Assembly: GCA_029964075.1 (NCBI GenBank)
Contig: CM057149.1
Span: forward strand, 21,900,197 to 21,964,196
Direction of reading: 5' to 3'
Source: Patiria pectinifera
Lineage: Eukaryota; Echinodermata; Asteroidea; Valvatida; Asterinidae
DNA: 64,000 bases
Part shown: positions 57,201-58,954 of the stretch, one piece after another
How the letters are laid out: each line of letters starts with the position of its first letter
How positions within the stretch are numbered: position 1 is the stretch's first letter
Translations under genes and position numbers: made by a program
The notes under the pieces: generated by a model
The model's input: the letters and a program-made list of their open reading frames with translations, nothing else
Told to the model about the DNA's origin: nothing
Database searches by the model: none

Positions 57201-58530
57201 ATGGTTGAGATAATTGCCCTTAACTGATTCTTACAGGCAATGTTTGCTCAGTTCTGCCCTAGAGCTTGCAAGGAAAAGATCACAGCTTGGTTGGTTGAGA
57301 CACAAACCCGCGACCTGTCTTGCTTACTAGTTCTAACATCTAAACTCCCAACCGCTGTGCTAATTGCAGCATCCCCGTTATATCTGAATTTACATCCTCT
57401 ACCCTATGAAAAATTCAGTTTCTCTCCCCTTTCAATGTCAGTGTCTACGAGCCAGTTGATTTTGTCCCGCGTCCCTGGTGCAAGGTGAACGGCAAGGTGA
57501 ATCAGCCTGAGCTGTGCAAGATGATCAGGGGCATCGCTCTTAAAATCCTAGCCGAGCCGGGCATCAAGGAGTCGCAGATAGTCCATCACCTCAGGATCAT
57601 CTTCAGGAAGGTTGACTCGCTCAAGCTTCTTCAGGTTGGTCTCTCTCTCTCTCTCTGTTTTTACTATTTTGTTGAATGACAAGATTGAAAATTTCATTTT
57701 TTTCTTCTGAATACTTTGGAAAGTTAAGGGCGTCATAGGAAGGCTTTAACGTGACCACATAACGTCTAGACCTATTTTGTTCTCTTTAGGGCTTAAGTTT
57801 GCTTAGGACCCAATGCTACTCATTATTTCCTGTTTATTTTTTATTATCATAATATGTTTTTAGGATGGGGGTGGGAGGAGGTAGCGGCGTAATTGTGGGG
57901 GAGGGGGCTCTAGGCCTGTTTGCCCCCCCCCCCCCCACTGTGCCCTGCGCAAAACTTGAAGAAGGAAGACAAACAGTTTGGAATTTTTTGGAATTATGAC
58001 CAAACCAATTGTGTTGCTCAAGAATGTGGGACCCCCAACATGTCCTAATACCAATTCAGCCCAAGTTGCTGTACTGGGATCCAGACCAATAATCCTTGAA
58101 AATTTTTGAATTTCCTTTCCGGAAATAACAGAATTGCAGTATTGGAAAGCTCGGTTAATTGCTTAAGGCCTTTGGTCTGTGTGCTTTGTATCCACGTCTC
58201 GACCTTCCCACCCTGCCCCCTTGAAGAAATCTTGAAATTCAAAACCTCAACCCCTCTCTTTGCAAGATCCTGACTTTGCAACTCCTTATTACCTTTCTAA
58301 ATGTGGGATTTTTTTATGAATATACATTTCCATTGTAATTTTTTTTCATCTTGTAGATAATGTCAGATCTGGGCCTGATCACGAGGCACTGTGTCACCCT
58401 TCCTAAACCAAGCCTGTTTGGCAGGACGAAGTCAAGGTCCCAGCCCACAGTCTACTACTACCATCCCAGCATCAACTGTCTGACAATAATGGGAGCCCTG
58501 TTTGATGAACATCAGGACACTCGGGACTGA
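55..58530 (+). CDS. GTF3C1: General transcription factor 3C polypeptide 1 (TFIIIC220), 32 exons, 5' end outside window
   Basis: Largest subunit of TFIIIC, which binds the B box of tRNA-type genes in the nucleus and recruits TFIIIB for RNA polymerase III. Recognised by collinear similarity to human GTF3C1 along its length, for example [58 protein letters not shown] and LEVG-like VEVGSNDLRIVA. Joining 55-212, 2160-2400, 3478-3681 and the 29 exons listed below keeps one frame: 6888 bases, 2295 residues, TGA at 58528. Human GTF3C1 is about 2109 residues and has roughly 85-95 residues before the first segment seen here, so this protein is longer; the excess lies in exon 15 (about residues 622-947) and the acidic exon 28. 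The B-block winged helix falls in exons 3-4; further winged-helix-like segments are in exons 6-7 and 9-12. Intron 3 is 23.3 kb and contains three antisense GPCR genes. Confidence 0.93.
602..745. repeat. Palindrome in intron 1
   Basis: Arms caaatattgagtggct...ataatattgcaaggtaaaatctggactt-like and complement aagtccagattttaccgagcgataatatt...agccactcaatatttg. Confidence 0.75.
749..1104. mobile_element. MITE-like element with 33-bp inverted ends
   Basis: tatataactgacatatagatccttgtcatttgat at left and atcaaatgactaggatctgtatgtcagttata at right; abuts the preceding palindrome. No ORF. Confidence 0.65.
1955..2047. repeat. Palindrome in intron 1
   Basis: aatattttcattcgttgaaagatggaatgttcc / ggaacattcaatctttcaactcatgaaaatatt around a 25-base loop. 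Confidence 0.7.
2160..2400 (+). CDS. GTF3C1: GTF3C1 exon 2
   Basis: Acceptor tttcag, donor gtgagt. The split Arg codon joins exon 1 to WGDSLVIVASQELRMSALVG, aligning with human [21 protein letters not shown]. Ends in phase 0 with LLDKR. Confidence 0.92.
2540..2725. repeat. Dispersed repeat family E, copy 1
   Basis: agttcgcgc...tagcacaccctgatatttccagcctggctcgctgcgagcgggtcgc...ttccagcctcgctcgttgc...taccgcaaaac, repeated at 51440-51680. Confidence 0.6.
3082..3450. mobile_element. MITE family F, copy 1
   Basis: Inverted ends gcagtgcgccaccaaaagtttgcc / ggcaaactcttggtggagcactacattgtgaaatgcccgaatt, interior acaaaacatggcccatttgaa. Ends 27 bases before exon 3. Confidence 0.7.
3478..3681 (+). CDS. 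GTF3C1: GTF3C1 exon 3 (B-block winged helix)
   Basis: Acceptor gatgcag, donor gtaagt. 68 codons, TCLCRTAKHLKNSIFLML..., aligning with the human B-block winged-helix segment (SILLLLNRF...). Base composition is GC-richer than the flanking introns. A MITE ends 27 bases upstream, so much of the acceptor region lies next to a transposon end. Confidence 0.92.
5160..6140. repeat. CAGCATCAGCAATGTACAA-type minisatellite, unit 1
   Basis: Two blocks (5160-5345, 5755-6140) of degenerate units of about 18-20 bases, 'acaacagcatcagcaatgt', separated by a 410-base AT-rich segment with gatttaaatcacgttgatttt / gatttaaatcaaatgatt inverted pieces. Open reading frames through it are artefacts of the repeat. Confidence 0.85.
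6966..7527. mobile_element. TTAA-flanked MITE family B, copy 1
   Basis: Ends ttaaaggtagggtagatcatttg / aaatgatctaccagtactctacctttaa. Interior gcttcaagcaacaaaagacctgaaaatct and aacaactaacctaact. Absent from the same place in units 2 and 3. Confidence 0.75.
7717..8721 (-). CDS. Class A (rhodopsin-like) GPCR, orphan, intronless, copy 1
   Basis: 334 residues in one exon, a full seven-helix plasma-membrane receptor, antisense inside GTF3C1 intron 3. N terminus MNIHMNSTG with NST and NAS glycosylation sites, no signal peptide. TM1 has N1.50 (LNPLCLVVLRH); TM2 SMTIADLGVG has D2.50; Cys before TM3 (EAFCKV) can pair with Cys in loop 2 (IPTC); TM3 ends TVDRYISVV with DRY intact; TM4 has the Trp. Unusual: no Pro in TM5, TM6 lacks the CWxP Trp (VANLLPL), and TM7 has NVLIYY instead of NPxxY, followed by RNQDCRR. 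Start chosen because an in-frame TGA lies four codons upstream and copies 2 and 3 share this Met. Has one extra residue in ETELILGE and two in LQLQYLHP relative to the others. Ligand unknown; nearest broad groups are amine/adenosine/melanocortin-like receptors, which I cannot separate by eye. Confidence 0.88.
   Translation of the reverse strand: MNIHMNSTGRSEDLSSFNASTTPKTKDRNEYDFIRCILLVITTILLLTLNPLCLVVLRHVHSIQETTKIFLRSMTIADLGVGLFRALPMTVLAISETELILGEAFCKVLSFTDGILIYSSQTSLLLLTVDRYISVVYALRYPSLVTVKRARISVCCMWGTLVLMITAHGLTSRWKTAYIKSIPTCLFQSGSSSIIEAIVYSTIIVSTLLVTIIAYARLFMISRHQARAIQVENQIAQPGNPAARPDNKALKTVLIIVLTASVANLLPLCAVLYLQLQYLHPIVLLFTYVLPVLTNSWLNVLIYYLRNQDCRRATHDLLISNYRSCKRCLPLVAN
8936..9045 (-). 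promoter_or_regulatory. Conserved CCAAT-containing block upstream of GPCR copy 1
   Basis: Reading the minus strand, ggagccaaccagagactggccaatcagcgctgacctatggttatttacac: an inverted-CCAAT core (ATTGG at 9012-9016 on +), a second CCAAC, and an AT-rich TTATTTAC about 25 bases downstream. Present before all three receptors at about 290 bases from the ATG, and well conserved outside the coding region. Confidence 0.45.
9930..10390. repeat. ~150-bp tandem repeat rich in TGACGTCA
   Basis: Three units, each with gtgcatattttgaagg...ctacaggtccgattg...gaaagttggtatgt...gggatgtgttatagat and one to three TGACGTCA or near-CRE octamers (for example 9931, 9943, 9963, 10220). A partial copy recurs at 18628-18745 at the end of unit 2. 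Confidence 0.75.
10632..10704 (-). tRNA. tRNA-like Pol III unit, copy 1 (probable pseudo-tRNA)
   Basis: Minus strand: A box TGGTCGAGTGG, B box GGTTCGAGTCC (perfect), T arm GTGGG/CCCAC, acceptor stem six pairs with A1:G72 mismatched, anticodon stem TCTGC/GCAGG but an eight-base loop ACTAGAAA. The run TTTTTT two bases after the acceptor stem is a Pol III terminator. If the extra loop base is ignored the anticodon would be AGA (Ser), but there is no long variable arm, so it is not a normal Ser tRNA. Confidence 0.45.
10879..10951 (-). tRNA. tRNA-like Pol III unit, copy 2 (probable pseudo-tRNA)
   Basis: Identical to copy 1 across the tRNA-like body; terminator shortened to TTTTT. Confidence 0.45.
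11125..11196 (-). pseudogene. tRNA-like Pol III unit, copy 3, B box damaged
   Basis: One base is missing in the T loop (ggactcaaccc for ggactcgaaccc on +), which breaks the B box. Otherwise as copy 1. Confidence 0.5.
11372..11401 (-). pseudogene. tRNA-like unit, copy 4, 3' half only
   Basis: T arm and acceptor 3' strand plus terminator remain; the sequence is cut at cgacc and joined to an inverted piece of the repeat unit. Confidence 0.5.
11707..12056. mobile_element. MITE family F, copy 2
   Basis: aattcgggcgactcacaatgcagtgcgccacc ... ggtggcgcactgcattgtgaaatgcccgaatt; interior as in copy 1. Terminal inverted repeat of about 45 bases. Confidence 0.75.
12069..12458. mobile_element. Foldback element with ttaataagccatttgcgagt ends
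   Basis: Inverted ends at 12069 and 12458, and a second inverted pair inside (attctcccgaccaaagagactgtt... at 12149 versus ...gtctttagtctggagaat at about 12357). Directly follows family F copy 2. Confidence 0.65.
12738..12903. repeat. Imperfect palindrome, foldback type
   Basis: Arms gggaataaatgtgtgctc...tttatcactctgtttaagac...agagtctgg and the complement ccagactct...gtcttaaacagagtgataaa...gagcacattattccc. Confidence 0.7.
13180..13335. repeat. Dispersed repeat family C, copy 1
   Basis: aggcactgga...gtccacattttatgtgacactgg...gtttaagaccagccacgtgacgggctctcgacctataggaatggataaactgtc. Other copies at 28200-28290 (inverted), 37985-38165 and 49045-49205. Confidence 0.65.
13870..14025. repeat. Remnant of a fourth duplication unit
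   Basis: aataaccgttgttaaaacaacatgccaatttgtcctca...gttgatgacttcattgtcagatacatg...gcattattgcttgttta matches the block downstream of each GPCR promoter (9604, 17824, 25711). No receptor sequence is left beside it. Confidence 0.65.
15180..15435. repeat. CAGCATCAGCAATGTACAA-type minisatellite, unit 2
   Basis: About 13 degenerate units. The three reading frames all stay open over parts of it, producing Asn/Gln/Thr-rich pseudo-ORFs. Confidence 0.85.
15655..16105. repeat. Dispersed repeat with internal ~150-bp tandem copies
   Basis: Starts acccctcagccgagaggctcgaggggtattgtcatcg, then ttccggatgataa...ggtcaaaggtcaagataacc repeated about 2.5 times at 15741, 15895 and 16039. Present only in unit 2, so inserted after duplication. 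Confidence 0.65.
16337..17332 (-). CDS. Class A GPCR, orphan, intronless, copy 2
   Basis: 331 residues, about nine-tenths identical to copies 1 and 3 with the same start, DRY, NVLIYY and missing CWxP Trp. Divergent patch: YIKSIPTCFFQTGSSTILVV in loop 2/TM5, where a Pro (YLPIIV) appears that the others lack. Shares the TM3 segment EAFCQVLSFAGEIVLYSPQ with copy 3 but keeps the loop-3 ENQIA residues of copy 1. Intact ORF, so the copy is probably under selection or very recent. Lies in duplication unit 2. Confidence 0.88.
   Translation of the reverse strand: MNIHMNSTGSSEDLSSFNASTTPTTQDGIEYNFIRCILLVITTILLLTLNPLCLVVLRHVRSIQETTKIFLRSMTIADLGVGLFRALPMTVLAISETEHIGEAFCQVLSFAGEIVLYSPQMSLLLLTVDRYISVVYALRYLSLVTVKRARISVCCMWGTLALMITAHGLTSHWETVYIKSIPTCFFQTGSSTILVVIVYLPIIVSSLLVTIIAYARLFMISRHQVRAIQVENQIAQPGNPAARPDNKALKTVLIIVLTASVANLLPLCAVLFLQYQHPIVLLFTYVLPVLTNSWLNVLIYYLRNQDCRRVTHDLLISNYQSCKRCLPLVAT
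17527..17640 (-). promoter_or_regulatory. Conserved CCAAT-containing block upstream of GPCR copy 2
   Basis: Same block as before copy 1 (ATTGG on + at 17609-17613). One core promoter candidate for the receptor. Confidence 0.45.
17888..18405. mobile_element. TTAA-flanked MITE family A, copy 1
   Basis: Inverted ends agggaatatacatcatttgc / gcaaatgttgtattttccct, flanked by GTAA (mutated TTAA) and TTAA. The paralogous position of unit 1 (9668) has a single ttaa and no insert, so target site and element ends are visible directly. TTAA targets are typical of piggyBac-type transposases. No ORF. Confidence 0.75.
18751..22357. mobile_element. 3.6-kb palindromic (foldback) element
   Basis: Left arm 18751-20366, spacer 20367-20399, right arm 20400-22357. 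The arms match base for base over long stretches, for example cacattcagtttgtgac at 21297 and its complement at 19499. Both ends are agtgttgtag / ctacaacac, each followed inward by a gaccgagacc minisatellite. The right arm has about 330 extra bases (about 21925-22258) and a 24-base insertion at 20451-20474. No transposase ORF is visible; ORFs of about 90-140 residues occur in both arms as mirror copies and look non-coding. It interrupts the TGACGTCA repeat of unit 2. Confidence 0.85.
20451..20474. mobile_element. 24-base insertion with 9-bp target duplication inside the palindrome
   Basis: The right arm reads ttcttattt - cattaagggcaaaacctaatttga - ttcttattt, while the left arm has the uninterrupted complement (aaataagaa at about 20320). 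Its core matches 11403-11424 of the tRNA-like array exactly over 22 bases. Confidence 0.7.
22985..23690. repeat. CAGCATCAGCAATGTACAA-type minisatellite, unit 3
   Basis: Two blocks (22990-23240 and 23480-23680) divided by a segment with gaaaaactagaaatagagaacgaac that also follows the unit 2 block at 15505. Confidence 0.85.
24286..25266 (-). CDS. Class A GPCR, orphan, intronless, copy 3
   Basis: 326 residues from the Met conserved in all copies (MNINMNSTES). The ORF is open 12 codons further up to an ATG at 25302, but that extension is not conserved in copies 1 and 2. Loop 3 lacks five residues (AIQVQPGN versus AIQVENQIAQPGN). DRY, loop-2 Cys and NVLIYY present. TM3 segment is like copy 2, TM5 segment YSTIIVSTLLV is like copy 1: a mosaic. 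Lies in unit 3, 1.7 kb before exon 4 of the host gene. Confidence 0.87.
   Translation of the reverse strand: MNINMNSTESNEDLSSFNASTTPTTEDRIQYNFIRCILLVITTILLLTLNPLCLVVLRHVRSIQETTKIFLRSMTIADLGMGLFQALPMTVLAISETELIGEAFCQVLSFAGEIVLYSPQMSLLLLTVDRYISVVYALCYPSLVTVKRARISVCCMWGTLVLMITAHGLTSRWKTVYIKSIPMCLFLSESSMIIVAIVYSTIIVSTLLVTIIAYARMFLISRHQARAIQVQPGNPAARADNKALKTVLIIVLTASVANLLPLCAVLFLQYQHPIGFLFTYVLPVLTNSWLNVLIYYLRNQDCRRVTHDFLISNYRSCKRCLPLVAN
25433..25545 (-). promoter_or_regulatory. Conserved CCAAT-containing block upstream of GPCR copy 3
   Basis: Same block (ATTGG on + at 25512-25516), slightly diverged (catcact for cagcgct). Confidence 0.42.
26708..26917. mobile_element. hAT-like MITE with 8-bp target duplication
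   Basis: Element 26716-26909 (194 bp) starts cagtggcgtc and ends gacgccactg, flanked on both sides by ttggccgg. Interior is G/C-homopolymer rich. An 8-bp duplication and CAGTG ends fit the hAT superfamily. Ends 96 bases before exon 4. Confidence 0.78.
27006..27110 (+). CDS. GTF3C1: GTF3C1 exon 4 (end of B-block domain)
   Basis: Acceptor atttgcag. 35 codons; RRSLRRTYLHLQKMNVLQVI aligns with human [20 protein letters not shown]. The donor gtcagt after AATGGG is weak; an alternative donor after CTTCAG (27076) would also keep phase 0 but would shorten the match. First exon after the 23.3-kb intron. Confidence 0.75.
28102..28177 (+). CDS. GTF3C1: GTF3C1 exon 5
   Basis: Acceptor catgtag, donor gtgagc. 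IESLKLLKKLSDDKEEAAEE followed by DSSNN, matching human MVRCLKLLKEF followed by an acidic stretch. Ends in phase 1. Confidence 0.88.
28198..28594. repeat. Family C copy 2 plus palindrome
   Basis: Inverted family C at 28200-28290, then a strong palindrome 28458-28594 with arms atgtgcttgaccggttttaaacaagtttgttt / aaacaaacttgtttaaaaccggtcaaacacat. Confidence 0.65.
28841..28967. repeat. 19-bp minisatellite (gactccagtctaggacccg)
   Basis: About 6.5 nearly identical copies in intron 5; only the outermost units carry changes. Confidence 0.9.
29161..29264 (+). CDS. GTF3C1: GTF3C1 exon 6 (second winged-helix segment)
   Basis: Acceptor aaagcag, donor gtaagt. LPILTQAYNLIDRMQHTPQG matches human DMLTQTYDLIERRGTKG. 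Ends in phase 0. Confidence 0.9.
29903..30424. mobile_element. TTAA-flanked MITE family B, copy 2
   Basis: Ends ttaaagatatagtccatcatttg / caaatgatggactatagctttaa; interior gaagcaacaaaagtgttcaaaatct and aacaactaacctgatgaagtttcagc. Between exons 6 and 7. Confidence 0.75.
31169..31658. mobile_element. MITE-like element with ~36-bp inverted ends
   Basis: cactgatctctatataaagactggatagcggata at left, tatccgctatccagtctttatggagagatcagtgg at right. Ends 127 bases before exon 7. Confidence 0.7.
31786..31907 (+). CDS. GTF3C1: GTF3C1 exon 7
   Basis: Acceptor tttctag, donor gtggga. RLLQKDGRFMRRLIDRNLLK and SDKGRQR match human ARMLCRLLQRFKVVKG and DEGRQR. Ends in phase 2. Read-through at the donor would reach a stop at 31972, which favours splicing at 31907. 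Confidence 0.85.
32565..32656 (+). CDS. GTF3C1: GTF3C1 exon 8 (polar linker)
   Basis: Acceptor ttttttag, donor gtacgc. Split Arg then FQTVDKVTKSTPKKDANSET, a low-complexity linker. Assigned mainly because both splice sites and both phases fit its neighbours; little residue conservation is expected here. Confidence 0.75.
32802..33739. mobile_element. TTAA-flanked MITE family A, copy 2, carrying an insertion
   Basis: Left end ttaaaggtagtatagaacattt, right end gcaaatgttgtatattacctttta. Interior tcagaaatggatgg...cctgaccctacttcagatgaaac matches copy 1. About 480 bases near 33162-33643 have no counterpart in copy 1 and look like a nested insertion. Confidence 0.65.
34492..34595 (+). CDS. GTF3C1: GTF3C1 exon 9 (third winged-helix segment)
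   Basis: Acceptor tttccccccag-type, donor gtaagt. ERYRKRRQRVLELIQKNRVQ aligns with human [20 protein letters not shown]. Ends in phase 0. Confidence 0.9.
34605..34965. repeat. GGTACC-rich degenerate minisatellite
   Basis: Degenerate copies of ggtgcaaccaggtacctcaaggg in intron 9, interrupted at 34690-34785 by a short G/C-homopolymer SINE-like remnant. Confidence 0.75.
35142..35206 (+). CDS. GTF3C1: GTF3C1 exon 10
   Basis: Acceptor ctttcag, donor gtatgt. EIRQEEAQEGRTTVCDRKSI matches human [22 protein letters not shown]. Ends in phase 2. Confidence 0.9.
36072..36156 (+). CDS. GTF3C1: GTF3C1 exon 11
   Basis: Acceptor attccag, donor gtaagt. ILDQLNKEGLCQTFSTVVMS matches human LVRNLSEEGLLRLYRTTVI. 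Ends in phase 0. Confidence 0.9.
37040..37180 (+). CDS. GTF3C1: GTF3C1 exon 12
   Basis: Acceptor cttctag, donor gtgagt. 47 codons; NDPRVLHIIQQVKLRMIS matches human NDPLVRSAIEQVRFRIS. Ends in phase 0 after a lysine-rich tail. Confidence 0.92.
37240..37556 (-). mobile_element. tRNA-derived SINE
   Basis: Minus strand: promoter-like head ending in ggccctggttcgaatcccggccacgg (perfect B box, 37485-37495 region), then tgacatacgtgagtagagatgagtgttggttctctcttgtgccacgaggttttt. A piece of the same body is near 1868-1895. Confidence 0.65.
37985..38165. repeat. Dispersed repeat family C, copy 3
   Basis: ggagtcaaaatttcatgtgacaccgg...gtttaaaaccagccgg...catgacgggttcttggccaataggaatgggcaaactgtcttaggtattt. Ends 70 bases before exon 13. 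Confidence 0.65.
38238..38471 (+). CDS. GTF3C1: GTF3C1 exon 13 (basic linker)
   Basis: Acceptor cttcag, donor gtatgt. 78 codons, rich in Arg/Lys then acidic, beginning KIARPVKGRKSRSKGAD. Linker-like, weakly conserved; phase 0 at both ends fits exons 12 and 14. Confidence 0.82.
38505..38625 (+). mobile_element. tRNA-like SINE fragment
   Basis: ggcacggtggcacttt...gattcgggttcaattcccacccggg: tRNA-type B box and T arm on the + strand, weak A box. Confidence 0.4.
39046..39178 (+). CDS. GTF3C1: GTF3C1 exon 14
   Basis: Acceptor cctacag, donor gtaaaa. FYGLLPKMGKTMVLHRFVWY then LLYGMP matches human [25 protein letters not shown]. Ends in phase 1. Confidence 0.92.
39600..39850. repeat. Degenerate 'aagtaaatcacaaggccagtcac' repeat
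   Basis: Short units of tcacaagtaaatcacaaggccag in intron 14, related to the 42.0-kb array. Confidence 0.65.
39919..40895 (+). CDS. GTF3C1: GTF3C1 exon 15 (long repeat-bearing linker)
   Basis: Acceptor ttcctag, donor gtaagt; 977 bases. Most of the exon is a Ser/Gln/Glu-rich, probably disordered linker with two kinds of internal repetition: scattered NQSE/DQSE/GQSE motifs (about 40070-40420) and tandem PNLES-type units (about 40520-40670). The C-terminal 50 residues return to conserved sequence, DWRRFVKPLPEYKDLPHGW, matching human SWMRYIPPIPVHRDFGFGW. Much longer than the human equivalent. Confidence 0.9.
40515..40675 (+). repeat. In-frame coding repeat (PNLES) inside exon 15
   Basis: Units of 10-11 codons around cccaacttggaatctg encode (M/S/V)PN-(L/F/M)-ES; eight or so degenerate copies, all in frame with GTF3C1. 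Confidence 0.85.
41727..41918 (+). CDS. GTF3C1: GTF3C1 exon 16
   Basis: Acceptor ggcacag, donor gtgagt. LEDYLKDPILKLLLIKDLP and RRYIYNMDSNVDLLCTLGL match human LEEFLNDPLKKHTLIRFLP and RRYIFSVVENLQRLCYMGL. 64 codons, phase 0. Confidence 0.93.
42010..42555. repeat. 10-bp 'tcacaagtcca' minisatellite
   Basis: About 50 degenerate units of (a)tcacaagtcc in intron 16, opening a 165-codon Ser/His/Pro/Gln-rich frame (42083-42580) that is an artefact. Ends about 95 bases before exon 17. Confidence 0.85.
42651..42825 (+). CDS. GTF3C1: GTF3C1 exon 17
   Basis: Acceptor ttctcaag, donor gtgagt. NVSIVDTTSS and [20 protein letters not shown] match human NAVIVDTT and [20 protein letters not shown]. The human segment just before IVDTT has an acidic/aromatic stretch (DQVFIFLKK) that is shorter here. 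Ends in phase 1. Confidence 0.9.
43476..43629 (+). CDS. GTF3C1: GTF3C1 exon 18
   Basis: Acceptor cgcacag, donor gtaagt. [20 protein letters not shown] matches human [20 protein letters not shown]. Ends in phase 2. A TTAA-flanked MITE begins only 13 bases after the exon. Confidence 0.93.
43643..44165. mobile_element. TTAA-flanked MITE family A, copy 3
   Basis: Left end ttaaaaggtaaaaatacattattt; interior tttcagaaatggatggatttggggg and tttcagacgaaaccaagc; right end degraded. Starts 13 bases after GTF3C1 exon 18. Confidence 0.65.
44314..44468 (+). CDS. GTF3C1: GTF3C1 exon 19
   Basis: Acceptor attccag, donor gtaagt. HLKRNWTSNVLEAGYMCKQR matches human HLKRNWIWTSYI. Ends in phase 1. Confidence 0.92.
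45393..45652 (+). CDS. GTF3C1: GTF3C1 exon 20 (Lys/Arg-rich, coiled-coil-like)
   Basis: Acceptor cctgcag, donor gtgagc. A highly charged run of KK/RR/EE residues (about 45465-45600) is followed by RKVFSWTPQEDSV, matching human RLRVTWSMQEDGL. Probable nuclear-localisation-type basic region. Ends in phase 0. Confidence 0.92.
45655..46440. repeat. G/T-rich (ttggg)n / (gttct)n simple repeats
   Basis: gggttgggttggattgggttgggttctgttctgttctg, then degenerate ggttaggttgg-type sequence across most of intron 20. Confidence 0.8.
46663..46767 (+). CDS. GTF3C1: GTF3C1 exon 21
   Basis: Acceptor ttcacag, donor gtgagt. LLLCKVASEILNTDQSFKS and ITWETIQRVF match human LLVLCRIASNVLNTKVKGP and VTWQVVRDIL. 35 codons, phase 0. 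Confidence 0.93.
47095..47180 (+). mobile_element. tRNA-like SINE fragment
   Basis: aggttcaattggtagagcactaggacggccacccgcaggttgcaggttcacatgcactcc: A-box-like TGGTAGAGCAC and degenerate B box. Confidence 0.4.
47334..47456 (+). CDS. GTF3C1: GTF3C1 exon 22
   Basis: Acceptor ttaatag, donor gtgaaa. RCYRHMKNPDFRTNFSVCLG matches human [21 protein letters not shown]. 41 codons, phase 0. Confidence 0.9.
47600..47700 (+). CDS. GTF3C1: GTF3C1 exon 23
   Basis: Acceptor aatgcag, donor gtgagt. AASEEFEKLFNKLEAKFR matches human CANEFKEFVEKLKEKFS. Ends in phase 2. The preceding intron is only 143 bases. Confidence 0.9.
47779..48196. mobile_element. MITE family A, copy 4, inverted
   Basis: Opposite orientation: ggcaatatacaacatttgcaaacatcaaaaaacaaaac at left, ccatccatttctgaaaatgttgtatattccct-ttaa at right. 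Lies between exons 23 and 24. Confidence 0.65.
48296..48458 (+). CDS. GTF3C1: GTF3C1 exon 24
   Basis: Acceptor atgacag, donor gtgagt. NTVLPDDITSLHSNYNVVPI and LKRLTLHTIVL match human [20 protein letters not shown] and IHFLVLQNLI. Phase 0 at its end. Confidence 0.9.
49045..49205. repeat. Dispersed repeat family C, copy 4
   Basis: ggcactggagttcttaggagtccacattacatgtgacactgg...cttgacgggctctcgaccaataggaatcggtaaactgtcctaggtattt. Ends shortly before exon 25. Confidence 0.65.
49272..49406 (+). CDS. GTF3C1: GTF3C1 exon 25
   Basis: Acceptor catccag, donor gtgagt. RLVFKLYEQYDNKLLHDVFL matches human [20 protein letters not shown]. 45 codons, phase 0. Confidence 0.92.
49841..50184. mobile_element. Foldback element
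   Basis: actcaaaaactactgag...ccatactctttatttggcc...gataatgtgcacgaatttatgcaatttatgacaaatgatacc and its complement ending ttttttgagt. The 154-codon frame at 49691 crosses it and is not a gene. Confidence 0.75.
50463..50695. repeat. Dispersed repeat family G, fragment
   Basis: aaaagagggc-tttttttaccacttttgagagccc...gacacactgtgcgcacgta...gggggtacttgtgca, related to 59213-59556. Confidence 0.55.
50784..50922 (+). CDS. GTF3C1: GTF3C1 exon 26
   Basis: Acceptor cctcag, donor gtgagc. [20 protein letters not shown] matches human [20 protein letters not shown], one of the most conserved blocks. Ends in phase 1. Confidence 0.94.
51055..51232 (-). mobile_element. Deuterostome-type tRNA-derived SINE
   Basis: Minus strand: ctgggagagtggtctagtgattattagggtttgcgactcaagatcagcgggtcaggggttcaaatcc (A and B boxes) followed by ttgtgtccttgggcaagccac, the tail shared by many vertebrate and invertebrate deuterostome SINEs. 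A second tail is at 29876-29905. Confidence 0.6.
51440..51680. repeat. Dispersed repeat family E, copy 2
   Basis: Second copy of the 2540 sequence, with tctagcacaccctgacatttc and ttccagcctcgctcgttgcgtg. Confidence 0.6.
51793..51872 (+). CDS. GTF3C1: GTF3C1 exon 27
   Basis: Acceptor cgttttag, donor gtgaaa. TCGACSCQIFLLSTDQ aligns without gaps to human GGNCVAVLTLFSLGLI. Weakest residue match of the C-terminal half, but phases fit both neighbours. Confidence 0.78.
52205..52370. repeat. Short 'tcacaagtcc' repeat, third locus
   Basis: tcacaagtcctcacaaatccatcacaagtcc at 52218 and the complement gggcttgtgatggacttgtgatggacttg at 52334. Confidence 0.6.
52987..54122 (+). CDS. GTF3C1: GTF3C1 exon 28 (acidic domain)
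   Basis: Acceptor ctttag, donor gtagta; 1136 bases. Starts KIVIPKKVIVLDSNLVDQE, matching human VRIPEQIIVVDSSMVENE. Then a strongly acidic Ser/Asp/Glu run (about 53090-53160) as in human, followed by a long divergent region. MKCLSYDQVSFTKWLILRGH and YAPGVC match human NYLLMRGYYSPGI. Ends in phase 2. Confidence 0.92.
55026..55166. repeat. Palindrome in intron 28
   Basis: taatattggatggctt...ggataccagaatatattgcacgag...acaatattttcg and its complement. Confidence 0.75.
55629..55818 (+). CDS. GTF3C1: GTF3C1 exon 29
   Basis: Acceptor tctgtag, donor gtatgt. ALIQIYEKIKEAGFLGVTVP matches human ALEILEAIIATGCFGIDKE; the end, INVLLDQEM, matches IQALLEQHQ. C-terminal winged-helix region. Confidence 0.9.
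56500..57071 (+). CDS. GTF3C1: GTF3C1 exon 30
   Basis: Acceptor ttttcag, donor gtaagg. IVEVGSNDLRIVATKHASLW matches human [20 protein letters not shown]; the rest is a Ser/Glu/Pro-rich disordered linker of about 160 residues. Ends in phase 2. Confidence 0.92.
57442..57634 (+). CDS. GTF3C1: GTF3C1 exon 31
   Basis: Acceptor atgtcag, donor gttggt (weak). FVPRPWCKVNGKVNQPELCK matches human FIGRPWRVVDGHLNLPVCK; LKILAEPGIKESQIVHHL matches YHIMTRPGIPESSLLRHY. Phase 0 at end. Confidence 0.92.
58357..58530 (+). CDS. GTF3C1: GTF3C1 terminal exon 32
   Basis: Acceptor cttgtag. IMSDLGLITRHCVTLPKPSL matches human [20 protein letters not shown]. Stop TGA at 58528-58530. The C terminus is shorter than the human protein's after the YYYHPSINCLTIMGALF segment. 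Confidence 0.92.
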   Translation: MMSDLGLITRHCVTLPKPSLFGRTKSRSQPTVYYYHPSINCLTIMGALFDEHQDTRD

Positions 58531-58598
58531 AAAGAAACTTGAGGAACAATGAAACCGGCCTCAAGATTTATTAATTAACAGAGTTATTTTCTTCAGAC

Positions 58599-58954
58599 TT
58601 AAAGGCATATAAGATAATTTGCTTTTCATGCATTTTGTTCTTTTCCAATAATAACACCACTCAAACTCTGAAGAATGTTCAAAACCTAACCTGTTGGGTT
58701 TCAGCTCAGTGGATATTACACTTTTCAAGAAAACAGTGGAAAACCATGCACGACCTTCTGATCACGAAACGCCATTTCGTCCACCATTGTTGGAAATCAC
58801 CTACATTTCTTGATTTATTTAAATGACAGCAAGCCAGACGGAATTTCACGGGGCGTTTAATTAGATCCAGTATGATCGTTTATCCAAGTAAGCTTTTTGA
58901 TAATTCAGTAGGGTACTTTTTGGATAAATGCAAGTGATTCTATGGTGCCTTTAA
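58599..58954. mobile_element. TTAA-flanked MITE family B, copy 3
   Basis: Ends ttaaaggcatataagataatttgc / caagtgattctatggtgcctttaa, interior aaacctaacctgttgggtttcagctcagtgg. Begins about 70 bases after the GTF3C1 stop codon, so it forms part of the 3' UTR. Confidence 0.7.
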